A stretch of DNA of 64,000 nt. Origin: Microthyrium microscopicum. Lineage: Eukaryota; Ascomycota; Dothideomycetes; Microthyriales; Microthyriaceae. The DNA lies in assembly GCA_010405405.1 (NCBI GenBank), contig MU004232.1, positions 1,755,481 through 1,819,480 on the forward strand. The letters are read 5' to 3'. This document shows, one piece after another, positions 20,052-33,356 of the stretch (its first letter is position 1; each line of letters opens with the position of its first letter). Under the pieces are notes generated by a model. The model saw only the letters and a list, made by a program, of their open reading frames with translations. It did not search any database and was not told the origin of the DNA. The translations under genes and the position numbers were made by a program.

Positions 20052-22779
20052 GTCGGCTTATCCGGTCGACACCGATTCAGTCGATTCTGCTAGTATTACC
20101 AAATATCACTATTCATGACTTTGTGCTTCGAGCAATCTGGATACAAAGCGAAGAAGTAGCATGGCTCCATAGTCCGCTGGTGCAAATCTTCTAGTGCAAT
20201 TAATCTTTAGAACATTCCAAAGACTACTCCTTGTGGAAATCCTGACCTACTGTCTATAGAGTGAATCCGATACAAATACCATCCCCAAAGAACATGCTCA
20301 GAAATCCCACGCAACAACAGCTCATCGGCGCATTCATCTCAATTAACTATAGTACGCAGTGAAGTCATATTGAGCCGCACTTGCCCACGCCTACTCCAAG
20401 CGCCCGTACATCAATCTCCAGAGCTCAAGGATCAAGCTCTTCACCTCCCGTAAATAATGAACTTTTATATTGCCCTAGAATCCCACCCATCTGGATTGTA
20501 CAGCTGTCAGCCGCATCAATGCGGCATCAGGGCCTTCCGCGCTCTTCGAGAATACTCACTTTCCCTGTGCTGCCCTAGAGTGCTTTGTACAGGTCCCGGC
20601 TCCAAGGTCGATCGCATCAGTCATCTCGCTCTGTCTCCGTGCGCGTACGATTGATTGTTTTCTCACTAGTGCTGTCCCACCTGCGTGGACCTGGCTTTTT
20701 GTATTCTCTTACTTTACCAGTCTATCTGGTATTCAGAGTACTCTATCACTTAGCCTCAACTCCACTTGGAATGTAATAAGTCGTCGAGCTAGACATTTCC
20801 CGCGCAAAGGGCATTTGCCACGCGCAAGACGCACCGCGCCACGCAAGGACATATATTCGCGCATACTGCACGTCGCTGCTTCCAGCACGATCCGCGGCAA
20901 GCATCTTGTCTGGCCCACCAGTCTGGTGGCTGCGCGCAGCTAGATGCATGCCCCGTAGATGACTGGGGGCCATGAGATTATGGGCGTGCTTGTTGATCCA
21001 TGCGCGTACTGGCATAGGCTGTCCGTGGACGAAAGAGCGCGGTGGGCGCGGGAAGATGGAATGGGATGTACCTACCTGAAGAAGTTGTTGGGCCTCGGTG
21101 TTGATGGGTACAATGACGCCCGAGTTGGGTGTGCTTTGATGCGGATATGCGTATCGGGGAACTGAATTGTTTCCGATGTCGAAGATGATTTATCCTGGAA
21201 GGAGAGAAGCAATCTAGGTATGTGGTAGAGGGTCTGAGGCCAGTTGCTTTCCGCTGGTTACATGCGCTTTGACGACTTGCTACGGTGTACGGCGGCGGCA
21301 GAGTTCCGATATCACGCGTGGATGAGAAGCATTGTCTAGGCTGAGGACTCGGTTCCTAGCCACTGGATTGTACGTTACACAATTTGGGCTGAAGAATCCC
21401 GGCTCCGGGTTATCTAGACTGTCTTACCACCATAGCAAGCCACTCCAGCACTCACAGTATGAAATCCGATATTGGTCAAGGAGCAGCCGTGGTAAGATTC
21501 TTCAGCCTCGTTACCATCAGCTTGGCACATCATCCTGAATCCCACGCGACAACGTGTGACGGTGACAACGTGGAAGAAGAGTGGAGCATGCAAAAGTAAT
21601 TCCTCGTAAGGTTATTGGTGATAGTCGTGTTCCAGTTTCGCCAGGTTAACGCTCGACCGTTGATTCATGGAGAACGCCATGTTCACACCGCCAAAGGCAT
21701 AACTCAACTCTGCGCCGACCGCAATCTTGCGATGCAGAGAGATGAAAGCGCTACGCGGAAGTCAGGGATGGCCGGTGTATACTGTCACAGGAACACAACT
21801 AAACAGTGCGCATGAAATCAAGGATATCCACCTTGAGATACATCGCGGAGGTAAGGATCGATCGTTTGCGGCACGATGTTTCTTCAGCTTCTTGTTCCTT
21901 GATGTCTGCGCCTCGCCTGGTGAATAGCTGAAAGTGAAAGTTTTCTTGAAAAACAATCATGGAGGATCCGTTCTGCGTTATCCCACGATCTGCTCAACAG
22001 TGGAAGTACGGAGCTACCAAATTGGGAAATATAAGGCCTCCAACAGGGTGTGGAATGTCCCGCCCACTCTCCCCGTGATCTTTGTAGGAAGCAATTCAGG
22101 GAATGTTGGCTATGCTTGCTGGATGAAAAGAAAATATTCATTAGTGAAAGCGTTACGTTCTCGGTCAATCCGACTCTTATGTTTCAAGGCATGTCATACC
22201 AACAGTCCTAAAGAGAAAGACGCACAATGCAATATCATTCTTCTATATTGTGGAGAGAAAAGAGAACATGAGGCTCACCGTGTCATGTCAGTCGGTCGAG
22301 TGTTCATCTGTCATCGGCATCTCTCCCAACTGGTTGGTTCAATGTGCAACAGCAAATGTGTCGTCTGTCCAAAGATGAGATCAGATTGGTTCCTGGGACC
22401 TCGACGTTGAATCCCCTCTCGCGGGATTTCCAGAACAACGATTCCGACCGGCATCATCCGTACACGGGCCGGTGCGACGGAAGCTCCAAAGAGAATTGAA
22501 TCATGAAAGGGGTTTCGGATTTTCCACAAAAGGTCGTCAAATAGGTTGCATTGGAAGAGTGATAAGTGAGTCGAATCGTACGACAATATTTACAGTCAAG
22601 GATTCTTCGACAGGGATAACTGGCATAGATTTTGACATTGTCCAACATTGTCCAGATCTTGTCCCTGCTCTTGATTCTAGAAGTCCATATTCTAGCTTAC
22701 AAAACGACTGAATTTGTGGTTCTCCTGAGAGTTTTCATGTTTGACCGGGACGGAGGACCGGAAGCTTCTTTTACGCCGA

Positions 22780-22826
22780 ACCTGTCTCAGCATCCGTAGT
22801 GGGAGCGAGATTGCTTTGAGACAGGT
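22780..22826. repeat. perfect 10-bp inverted repeat with 27-nt loop
   Basis: ACCTGTCTCA at 22780-22789 is matched by TGAGACAGGT at 22817-22826. The right arm runs directly into ACTTTTT. On the plus strand this would form a stem followed by a T run. It lies in a region with no gene. It could be a small RNA end, a protein-binding palindrome or chance. Confidence 0.8.
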
Positions 22827-24670
22827 ACTTTTTGCCTTTCCTTGGTAATTCTATATACGGAAAACGGGCTGTTGATCTCAGCTGGCCACGTTCCTTGGAA
22901 AAGACTCAGTGACGGGTTGTGGCGCTCGCGAGGATGAATCGGGACGATACTTCATCAACCAATAAGAACAATGCGATCTAGGATCATCTCCTCGAGCTTG
23001 AGACATCATATTGATGATCGAGAGGCACTGTTGATAAGTCTTCAGTTTAATGCTATGATAGTTTCCTTTGTAACGAACTAACGATTGAGCGATTTGGCAA
23101 CGGTTCAACTCCAACCACAGTACCAATTCCACTGAACCGTTAGCAGAGCATAAACTTCGTCCATCTTGAAACGGCCAATTATTGCGCTCACTACTAGCAG
23201 ATCCTGCCAAGAATACGGGCCGAAATGCCGACATAACCTTAAAATCTGTATAATTGTTGTAGTCTCAAGTGAAAGACAGGTTTGGACCGCAGGATGTACT
23301 CTAATCTATAAAGCTAAAACACCGATGAAATGTTGATTATCGTCTTTGGCAGCGCGATTTTATCCAGATTTGAGTGGAATCACTGGCCATGAACTATCAG
23401 GTACCATGGCTTGCAATCAAAGCACTTTGAAGCCTCGCGAGGCTATCTGTAAATATCAAATGGGTCCGAAAAGGCCACGACTATACAAATATCCGAAACA
23501 TTTGGATTTGAATATTAACAGTGACATCAGTGTCCTTTTCCAGTCAAAAAGATTCAAAGTGATCAAGTCTTCAAGCAATTTACCAATCGCTTAGCCTGTC
23601 CCAAGTACGCGGTTTCTCCGTGCTCAGAAACAGCGGCAGCTGTCTTGAAACTAGGCGATTTGTAGTTGGCGCTCGCGCCCGACCACCTTTCTCTCCGCTT
23701 AAGAGCATGTAGCGTGGATGCTCCATGTCTCTCGTTGGTCGCCACTCTCTCACGCCCACACGGCTTGCAAGCCCTGGGCTGGGACTGGTTGTTCACTGGC
23801 TGCTTCAGATGCACACTCGCTCGGAACACACGGTTCGTAAGTCTATGCTCTAGACAGGATTCGAGTTTTTCCAGTGAACGGGGATTGCCTTGACGAGCGA
23901 AACAGCCCATCTTCACTACTGGGAATAAAACAGATTATCAAAGTCAATATCTTCAGTCCTAACCCGCCTGTGAGGATCAATTGCAGTGGTGAAGGGGACG
24001 GATGTTCATCCACATACCTTGGCGCCCAAGCGCGTTTGCTATCTATCACCAATTCAAATCGACTTCTTTTCAACTTTGGCCATTGCGCAAAGATCAGGCA
24101 CAGCTCGGTCTTAGGTCCAAGCCGTTGCTGGTTTGGCAGTGCACAGAATGCTGCCAGTGCTTGGCTTGGATAAATCCCACACAGGGACCCCTTGCCAACA
24201 GTGGCTTCCACGGCTCCAGCAACGCGGATTCGTCAGTTCGTTCCTCAACTGTATCTTTACAGGCAAGACAGGCCATTTCCAGTAGGGGGGTTTAGCAGGG
24301 GTCGCAGAGACAGGCCAACCTGAGCGTCAAAGTGGCTCCAAGATGGGTTCACCCTGCTTTTGACCGCTGGCAAGGCTTGAGCCTTGAGGCAATGAACAGT
24401 CTGAACTATCATTATCTAACCAATATTCTCCCTTGTTTGCCAGCGCCGAGCGGGCTTTCCAACTCAAAGAAGAAAGAGGATGAGGCACTCTCTGAACAGT
24501 GAACAGTGAAAACTGAAGCAGACCCAACTTGACCCTCTCTTAAGACTTAAAGGGAACCGTCCTCCCCGCGTGCCCGTTCCATTGTCCAACCAAACCCGCA
24601 GCCTGGCAAGTCCCCAATCCACCAAATCCCAGTCCTTGCGTCTGCTGCCGCTGTCTCGCTCAACTTAAGC

Positions 24671-24697
24671 AAGTCCCAAGTCCCAAGTCCCAGTCCC
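24671..24697 (+). repeat. AAGTCCC heptamer repeat
   Basis: AAGTCCC is present three times in a row, with a shortened fourth copy (AGTCCC). It lies in the pyrimidine-rich region 410-435 bp upstream of the start codon at 25106. Confidence 0.85.
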
Positions 24698-25105
24698 GTT
24701 TTTCATCCGTCCCAGCAAACATCTTGCCTTGCCCCGTCCCGACTTGCTGGATTCTCCATCTTCATCTCTCTCCACCTTTCGCTGCTGTCTCCCGGTTCAA
24801 CTCGTCAACATTCACCACTCGCAACCAGTCTACAAACCAGTTTTCTAACCTTGACCACTATTCCAACCTCAGCCACTCAATCCATTCCCCTTGTCATCAA
24901 TCGGCTCCTTGGCCTTCCAAGTGCTAAGTTGTCACTTCAAAGGCCACCAACTCTAGGTTCGAGATTGGTCTCTCAACTGGTCCCTGATATAATCTACATA
25001 CTCTTTCTTTTAGAGGACAGTTAGTTCGGCTCGCCAGCTACAAGGCTTCTTTCCACTAGTCGCATAACCTGCATCGTTTTTGTCGAAAGCATTATCAGCA
25101 TCAAA

Positions 25106-26259
25106 ATGAGCGCACCCCAGCCAACATCTTCTGGTGAAAACCAAGGTCGACGGGCGTCTTTGACCCGTGCCTTTAGTAAAATCAGACAATCATTCTCGAA
25201 ACGATCATCGATATCAGGAGAATCAAGTTCGAAAACGGCGGCATTATCTTCCACACAACCTGCTCCAGCAGCTACCTCCTCTACCCTTCCTGAAGCAGGA
25301 CCAATCAGGTACGCTCATTCCTATGTTATGATGCAGATAATCTTACGTTGATATAGCTTCTTTGGGCCCGAGCTACTTGAAATCGATGAACAAGCAGAAC
25401 ATACAGCAGCTCCTTTTGTCTCTACCGGTCCTATCAGTCGAGGGCACGATGCACAGACGCGCGCTGTGATGCATGGGAACGAATTCAACCTCGATGTGAA
25501 AAGCCTAGGACTCGAGCTATTCGACGATGGCCCACGGCTCAATCGACCTCGTGTTGAGAAGAAGATCAGGATGCGAATCCGACACAAATGCCACAAGTGC
25601 GAAACCAGCTTCTCACAGAATAAACCTTGCCGTAAATGCCAGCACGAACGGTGTCGAGAATGTCCACGCGATCCCATGCGAAGGAACAGAGAAAGGTCCG
25701 ACTTGAATCAATCCATTCGACGTAGGGAATCCATTGTTGCTGAAACTCAAAATACAGATCTCAAATTCAACGACGCACATGATCAGCAGTCCCTATCTCC
25801 CATACTCTACCGGAGCACTCAGGCCCCAGGGATGCAGGGAGCACGGATTGAATACACCTGCCACAGTTGCGAAAGTCTCTTCATTGCAGGAACGGCTCAA
25901 CACTGCGCCAACTGCGGTCATCGCAAGTGTGATGCCTGTCCAAGGAAGCCAGCAGATCTAGTGCTCCCACCAGAAAATCCAAGTGAGAAGGTGATTCTGC
26001 CCGGTGATTTCTTTGGACGCTCAGAAACTCAGCGCGTATGGAAAAGCCCTCGCCAAAGGGTAAAATCGGCATGCCACGAATGCAAAACTGTCTTCCAGCC
26101 TAGCGAGAAGACTTGTCCCACTTGCAAGCACACGCGGTGTGACTTGTGTGTACGCAAGTCGTGAGCTTTCACATTGGGTTCCTCATACGTAAACTAATAA
26201 CTAACAGGTCAAGACGCTCAAAATCAGAAATTGCACCACTGACCCGAGTTCAGTCTTGA
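25106..26259 (+). CDS. protein with three Cys-rich zinc-binding-like modules
   Basis: Exons 25106-25308, 25357-26160 and 26208-26259 give 352 residues. Intron 1 (48 nt) has a GTACGC donor and an ATATAG acceptor. Intron 2 (47 nt) has a GTGAGC donor, CTAAT branch and AACAG acceptor; if it is retained, the protein stops at 26164 with 336 residues. The first 65 residues are Ser- and Lys/Arg-rich (RRASLTRAFSKIRQSFSKRSS). Three modules share the pattern CHxC-x(n)-F-x(n)-CxxCxHxRCxxCxR: Cys146-Cys149 onward (CHKCETSF), Cys236-Cys239 (CHSCESLF) and Cys307-Cys310 (CHECKTVF). Each has six Cys and one His suited to zinc, like a treble clef or ribbon. Similar proteins recur in Pezizomycotina without an assigned function, as far as I recall. 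No DNA-binding or enzyme motif was found. It is the last gene before the AT-rich block. Confidence 0.75.
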
Positions 26260-28360
26260 TGCAACTATTTACATCACCAGCCATGACTCGTTCGACTACG
26301 TTCGACTATTACCACCTCCATCTCTGGGGTCCCATCTAATCCAAAACTTCCGACTTCCTGGATCACATTTGTGGCGCGGATAGTGCCAACCCGGCCAATG
26401 CTAAGCTATTGAATTAGCTTACCAAATGATTGTGTGCACAGTCACAATGATCAATGAACACAGTGCACGAGTTTCCCATTCACAATCTTCAATATCAAAA
26501 GCACAATACGTTCTTCTTCATAATTTATACGTCAGCAAGATTTCACGGGAGGCTACTCACAAAATGGGTACTCCTAAAGAATTCTCGCTCATTTCCCTCA
26601 ATGTCACGACGAATCCGACCATGATGCTCAAATCATTTTCTTACAACATCTACCGCTACGATTGTAGGAGCATAGCGTTGCAGTTCACTCGAGCATTCCG
26701 TCGAACTCTATAGTACACATCAGAAGGTGGAAAGAAAGATTTGTCCCTTCGGTTATAAGGAAGATGCATCACGCTGCATTGCTTTGCGTCAGACTGTTGA
26801 TAGATACCCCGACTCTACTTTGAAGGCATTGGCCTCCAATCCGTCATTTTTCAGACGTCAATGAGTTCGTAGAGTAATAACAACCTTTTTCTCCATTTCA
26901 AAGCCTTCAATTTACCGAGTCTCTCTTTTCTCTCTCGCTACAACGCCTAAAGCTTTACTAGTATATCTCTGCATGTGTTTCACCCCATCTCCCATTAGGC
27001 TTTTCTTTTGGCGAATCCAACCGTGACCACCTGTCTGGCCCAGCGCCGTTTCTCCACCGCGCCCTTGGGCCCTTCAGGCAACCCCATTTCAGGCCCATCA
27101 ACTCGCCTATTTTCCCCATCCACGTAGACCTAATTCACCAGTTTATTTTGGCTTCTCGCGTGTCACTTTATACCAGAAACTTCCCGTTCCATTTCTCCAC
27201 GTCAACCCCATCTCCCTTGAACTTTCCTCCACCACACTGTTTGGCTTTCCGAGTAGCAAAAAGGACAAGAAAAGCCGGTCCTTCGATCAGCCAATCGGTG
27301 AGGAGCCGTTACTTTTTATGCACACTTAGAATTCTTAACGCATCGCTGTTTAGGGCGACGTGCATTTCAGCGTTTTCCTTTTTCTGCTTGATGTTCGTTT
27401 TTCAACCACTCGCGCCACTATAAACGGTGCTATAAAAAAAAGACCTTAAGCGATTCAGCACATTCCTGCGTTGTTAGCTAAGCGCCACTGCTTTGACTTG
27501 GCGGTTGACGCGGCGCGTGGAATTGCAGATCGCAGCGTGGAGGCTGGGTGATCGACAAGAAGAGCAGCGTAGCGTTGTCATCGGGGTTGTTTTCGGGGTT
27601 GTTTTCGCACTACTGTGTGGCTGCTGTCATTCTTTTAGAGAATGTACCTGTAACCTGTGTAGATGAAGAGCATACAAAAATATTGCCTGTGGGGTTTGGT
27701 TGGTCTGTACGACGCTGGGTGGGATGATCAATATTTTGAAGTTACACAACAGCAGGCGGGTTGGCGGGTATAAGGAAAGGTATCAAATTCCTCGGTACCT
27801 GGGCTTGAAGGTAACATCTGGGGGTGGTTGTGGTCAATATTGAATGCTGTGTTACCGTGATATCGAAGATGATGTGCTTTGAAGCCTATCAGAAATGAAA
27901 GAGTTCATTCCAATGGCGTGATTATAATTGTTTGTGTCCGAAAACTGAAAGTTTGGACAAACTTGCCTCGCTATCTGACAGTAACTACTCCGTAGAGCAG
28001 CATCTTTGGGTAGATGATTTAGGTATCACTGTTTGACAGTCCGCATTGAGGGACACAAACAGCAGATGCTCACTATAGAATGGTGTTGCTCTCCCATGAA
28101 AATTTGAGCTCTACATTTTCCTCAAAAACGAGAATGCCAATGTTTTGACGAAAAAGGGGTAAAAGGGGTTGGACTCGGGAGACTACATTCTCAGGAGTAG
28201 CTTCTTCACACGCGCAAGAGTTTTACTTGTGGGGTTACTGTCCGCTGCTCAGTGAGGAAAGCACTGCTGATTTCAGATTTGTAAAGTGAACTGGTCTTTT
28301 GTAGATGTTTGTGAAGCTTTATCTTACTTAGTCAGACTTGCAGCAAAATCATGGCGTTTA
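26260..28360. other. gene-free flank before the AT-rich block
   Basis: The DNA is of normal composition without a recognisable coding region. The frame at 27148-27423 is pyrimidine-rich and featureless. A 12-bp unit TCGGGGTTGTTT is doubled near 27580-27605. Nothing here suggests an RNA gene. Confidence 0.5.
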
Positions 28361-29340
28361 CTAGCATATATAAGGATATACTCTAGCTAATTAGAGCTTG
28401 TTCTACTTTTTCTAACTTTTTATTATAACGTCTAAGTAACTCTTATAGATATTTATTAGCATTTTAGTTTAACTTTTTGGCTTTACTTACCTATAATGAG
28501 TTTTCTTACAAGATAGGTATATAAATTCTTAAATCTACTAAAAAGAAATTATATAGAATTAACTATACTTTTAAATAAATATATTTTTAAGCTACTAACG
28601 CTTCTAATTATTTTAATAATATAATTCCTATATAATAAAAAAAATTACTAATCTAGTTAACTTTTACTCTTTTTTATTAGCTATTAACTATATAATAATA
28701 ATATAATTTTATTACTTTAAAATACTATATAGTACTTTATAATTAGCTACTTTATTACTTTGTACGTTTATTTTTATTATAAAATAGTATAGTTATAAAT
28801 TCCTATTTATCTTTTAGTTAATCTTATATTTAGTTAAACTAGGCCTTCTTTTTACTAAGACTTCTTACTACTATCTCTATTTTACTTACGTAAATATTCC
28901 TATAAGTCTTTATAAGTTCCTAAATAGTTTATATTTACCTTTTATTACCTTTTATATATTTAGTAGTATTCTCCTTAGTTATTTTTATATCTCTAGCTAT
29001 ATATTAGGCTTATATAAGTATCTCTATAAGACCCTCCTAGTCCTTTATTTACTCTTTATAGTAAACTAGTAGCTCTAGCAAAAAGTAGATAAGGAACTAA
29101 AAAAATCTTATATAAAAGGTAGGCTCTAATATTTAGGTAGCTCTAATATTCTAACGTCTTTAATACTTTAATACTAAATAACTATATAAAAATATTAATA
29201 ATATCTTTACTAATTTCTACGTTACTTAGTTCTATTAAGTAAGTTGTAGTAATAGTTTTATTATAACTAAGAAATCTTATAAGCTTAAAAATATAGTTCT
29301 TATCCTCCTTACTTTGTCTTTTAGACTTAGTATTAGTATT

Positions 29341-29544
29341 CTAATACTATTAATATTCTAATATTATTAGTATTTTAATACTATTAAGGTTCTAATACCT
29401 TTAGTGTTCTAATACCTTTAATATTCTAATATCTTTAATATTTCAATACTATTAGAGTTCTAATACTATTAGAGTTCTAATGCTTTTAATATTCTAATAC
29501 CTTTAATATTTCAATACTTTTAATATTCTAATACCTTTAGTATT
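29341..29544 (+). repeat. 17-bp minisatellite, about 12 copies
   Basis: A unit close to CTAATACCTTTAATATT repeats head to tail twelve times without length change. Copies differ mostly by C/T and A/G transitions, as expected if RIP struck each unit independently. It lies inside unassigned AT-rich DNA. Confidence 0.9.
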
Positions 29545-32500
29545 TTAAGTATCTCTAGAAAACTTACTTCTCTATAGATACTAATAGTATATCTAGCTTA
29601 CGTAAGCATTCCTACGTAACCTAATAGAACCCTTATATACTCTTAGCTACTCTTTATACTTCTTTCTTAACTAGTAAACATTATCTATAAGTTAGTAAGT
29701 ATAATAGTTAGATATAAGTCGTTATATAGTATATTTTAGCAATAATACTAATATTATCTTTATAGTATTATAAATAAAAAGAAGAACTAAATAAGCTAAT
29801 ACCTCTAAACTTTAAAACTAAGACTAAAACTACTATAATCTTAGTACTTATAATTACTATAATAAAACTAGCCTAATTACCTACTCTTATAATTACCTAA
29901 ACCTTATCTTTTTTAGAAATCTAAAAGGTTACTTAAAGCTATATATACTATTCTATAACTAGGATTAGTTAATACTATTTACGTCCTTATATAATTTATT
30001 TAAATCTAGCTATTAGCTAAAACATAAAAGTATATATTATAGTTATACTTATAAAAGTTAACTAGCTATAACTCTTATTTTAAATAAGTTAGGGCCTTAA
30101 GGTTCTTTATATATAGGGGTTATAATATCTTACTTATTACTTATACTAGATAGAGTAAGAGTTTAATACTATATAACTTTTTTATATTAATAAGAAAGAT
30201 TACTTTATAATTAATTCCTATAAACTAATTAGAAAATAAATAATTTAATAGTATCTTAGCTATCTCTAAGTCTAAGCCTATTATTATTTATAGTAAGATA
30301 ATAACCTAGTTAAAGAATATTATTACTAATATTATATCTAGTTAGTATACCTATATATTAATTTTATTAAAGACTACGTCTAGTAAACTCTTCTATAGTA
30401 TATTAAGTAATTCTATCTTTTAGAATAGGATTAGAATAGTTACTATTAATAAATACTACCTAGTTAAATAATAATAAGATTTTAAGTCTTAATTTACTAT
30501 AATTTATAAGCTTTATATAATACTATATTAAGATATTATATAGTTTAGTTATACTAGTATTCTAAGTTTACCTATATAATAATTTATTCTTTATTATAAT
30601 AGATTCTAAGAAAAGGAACTATATAAATAATAAACTACTATTATACGCTTCTTTATTAACTATTAGGATATTATAATCTAGTTTAAGCCTATACTTAAGT
30701 AAAGGTTAGTATCTTTTAATAGACTCTATTAAATCTTAAATACTATAGTTAACTCTAAGGCTAAGAAAGCTATTCTTAAGTTAATTAAAAAGACTATTAT
30801 ATATATTAATAGTAAATTAAAGATTTATATAGCGTTAAAATATTTTTAAGCTACTCTAGTTAGTTTAACTAAGAACTTTTTAAAAAACTAGTAATATACT
30901 TACTTTAATAAGAATAGTATATATTATATTTATAACCTTATTTAAGAAATTACCTTTACTATTCTTAGCTATAATAAGACGGTTTAGTACTAAGAATTTA
31001 AGCTTTTAAGTTTACTTTATTAAATTATAATCGTAATTATAAGTCTAAGACTTAGTATTAATATATTAAATATTATATTAATTATTATTTAAAGATTCCT
31101 AATACTATATAGTCTTATAAATCTATAGTAGCGTATTAGTTATAATAGGCGTAGTTATAGATTATTTAGTATTATTATAGTATTTCTTCTATATTAAATA
31201 TTTAATATATTTAGATAAGAATAACTTAATTTATAGAAAAACATTTAGATAAGTTTACTAACTATTTAATCTATCTAGGTTATATCCTCTTTATATAGGA
31301 CTTAAAATTATACGCTACTTTAATATTAATAACTCTATATTTAGGATAGAGCTAGTCTAAGTATATTATAGCTTAAATTGCTATTAGATAATAGTAATAT
31401 TAAAAGCAAAGCTAATATTACTTTATAAATATTTACTATTATATCTATTACTTCTTAAGTATTAGTTATAAAAACTTAAGAAGCTAATATACTATTAAAT
31501 AGTATACCTAGTTTAATTTCTTTATTCTAATCTAGAGCTAAGGTTAAACCCTATAATAGAGTCCTATATAAATAGTTTATTATTACGAATTATTTATACT
31601 ATTTCTAAAGAGCTATCCTCTATAAGCTAGGCAAATTTCTATTCTAAATAATAAATCATAATCTTATACTAATTTTAAGGTATTATAATAAATATTATTT
31701 AGATAAGTTTTATAAATTAGTTTAGCTAGTGTTTCTATTACGTAAGTAGGCTCTAAATAAGAATAGTTGTAAGGCTATTATAAGAATATAATTATAAATC
31801 TAGTCCTTAGTAGTAGAAGAGGCTATATATATAAAGGATAATTATAAGAGTAAATATCCTTAAGGTAAGAACTAGTTACTAAATAATAATTTAATTAGAT
31901 AGCTAGTCTATTTCTATACTACTAAATTCTCTTCTAATATTTAGTATTCTACCTAGAATAAATTATATATATATATTCCTAATTTAGTTAACTAAACTAA
32001 TACTATTATATTAAAGAGAAAGTTATTATTTATCCTTTAAAAACTAGAAACTATTATTAAGTAGTTATATAAAAATGCTTATAAGGCTAACTAATTAGTA
32101 CGCCTTATAGCTAAAAAAGTAAAACTCTTAAAGAAAATATAAATTACGGCATTATAGTTAGAGTCTTAATTATAGCTACCTATATTATTTTAAACTAGTA
32201 ATCTTTAGCGCTAAGTTCTTAAGAAACTAATAAATAATAAGTTAATATAAGAAAGGGCTTATAGAATATAAAAGAAAGATAAAAGAGTTTATTTATTCGT
32301 AAGTTAGCCTATTAAATATACGTCTACTCTCATTAGTTTATTTAAAATTTCTATATTAATAAATATTCTAATTTTACTATCTACTAAGTATTAGTAAAAT
32401 ATTATAGATTTAGATAATAATAATATCCTAAATAAATATAAAAGATTTATAGATACTAATTCTAAAGATAATACTAATTCTAAAGATAATAAAAAAGATA

Positions 32501-33356
32501 TAGATAATAATTTATTTAATTAGCTAATACCTATATTAGATAAAGATAGTATTACTCTATTTACTACTCTCTATACTTATTACTTAACTTATACTTAATA
32601 AAAAAGTTATTTATTAAGCTAAAACCTATTAAGCTAGTTAATACTACGTTATTATTAGATTAGAGTTAGTATAAAATAGTCTTTATCTATAACTTTAGAG
32701 AGAAATAGTTTAATTACTACTATTAAAAGGATTATAAGAAAGAGTATAAAGAAGTATTCTCCTTAACTAATAAGAAAAGGATTAAAGATAAGTAAAAAGA
32801 TATTATATTTAATATTAAAGTAGGCTAGACCTAGTATATAATCCTAAATATTTAGTTTTTTAACTATTTTATTATCCTAGGTATTATAAGGAACTCTATA
32901 GAATTATATAGAATTCTAAAAAGTAGGTAAATATAGTTATATAAGTATTATATTTTACATTTTTAGTTTAAAGGTTTATAGATATTAGTATTTAGAGTTC
33001 TTATTTATTATAAGCGTTATATTCTTCTATATATATTTATAGTATATTATATTTATTAATTTATTATACCTATTTTACCTATTTATTATTATTATAATAT
33101 CTTTAGTAAATAGACATCTAAGCATTAAGCTCTATTATATAGCCTATATATTATAATATATATTATAGAAGAAGCTCTTTATAAGTATAATAATAAGGAC
33201 AAATTTACTAATCTATATAAGATTAGTAAGTATATTAAAGCATTCCTAAGACGTAATAAGATATTACTATAAGTATTAATAAAACCTAGATAGTATTCTA
33301 ACTTAAATCTATTTAAATATAATATATATATATCTAGGTAGGAAAGTCGTTTTAGT

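Larger units (their letters stand above)
20052..25105. other. 5-kb stretch with no recognisable gene
   Basis: Frames here are short, overlap on both strands and carry no motif that was recognised. The longest plus frame (158 codons, 21934-22410) and the minus frame at 23234-22878 (118 codons) look like chance. Base composition is intermediate, and TG and CA are present, so this is not RIP-saturated. The last 500 bp are pyrimidine-rich on the plus strand and form the likely leader and promoter of the Cys-rich gene at 25106. A 10-bp inverted repeat and a heptamer repeat are listed separately. Confidence 0.5.

Noticed and set aside
21934-22410. 158-codon plus-strand ORF as a gene
   Set aside because: No motif, irregular composition, and competing frames on the other strand. 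Such a length is expected by chance in 5 kb.
23095-23115. GGTTCAACTCC, a match to a Pol III B box, as a tRNA gene
   Set aside because: The flanking bases do not pair into a T-stem, and no acceptor stem or A box fits at the right distance.
22878-23234. 118-codon minus-strand ORF as a gene
   Set aside because: No recognisable domain, promoter or splice context.
27148-27423. 91-codon plus-strand ORF before the AT block
   Set aside because: Pyrimidine-rich, Ser/Phe/Pro-biased, no conserved features. It looks like noncoding DNA of a promoter type.
32040-32300. pogo/Fot1-type transposase C-terminus
   Set aside because: Only a compositional resemblance; no DDE motif or terminal inverted repeats could be located nearby.
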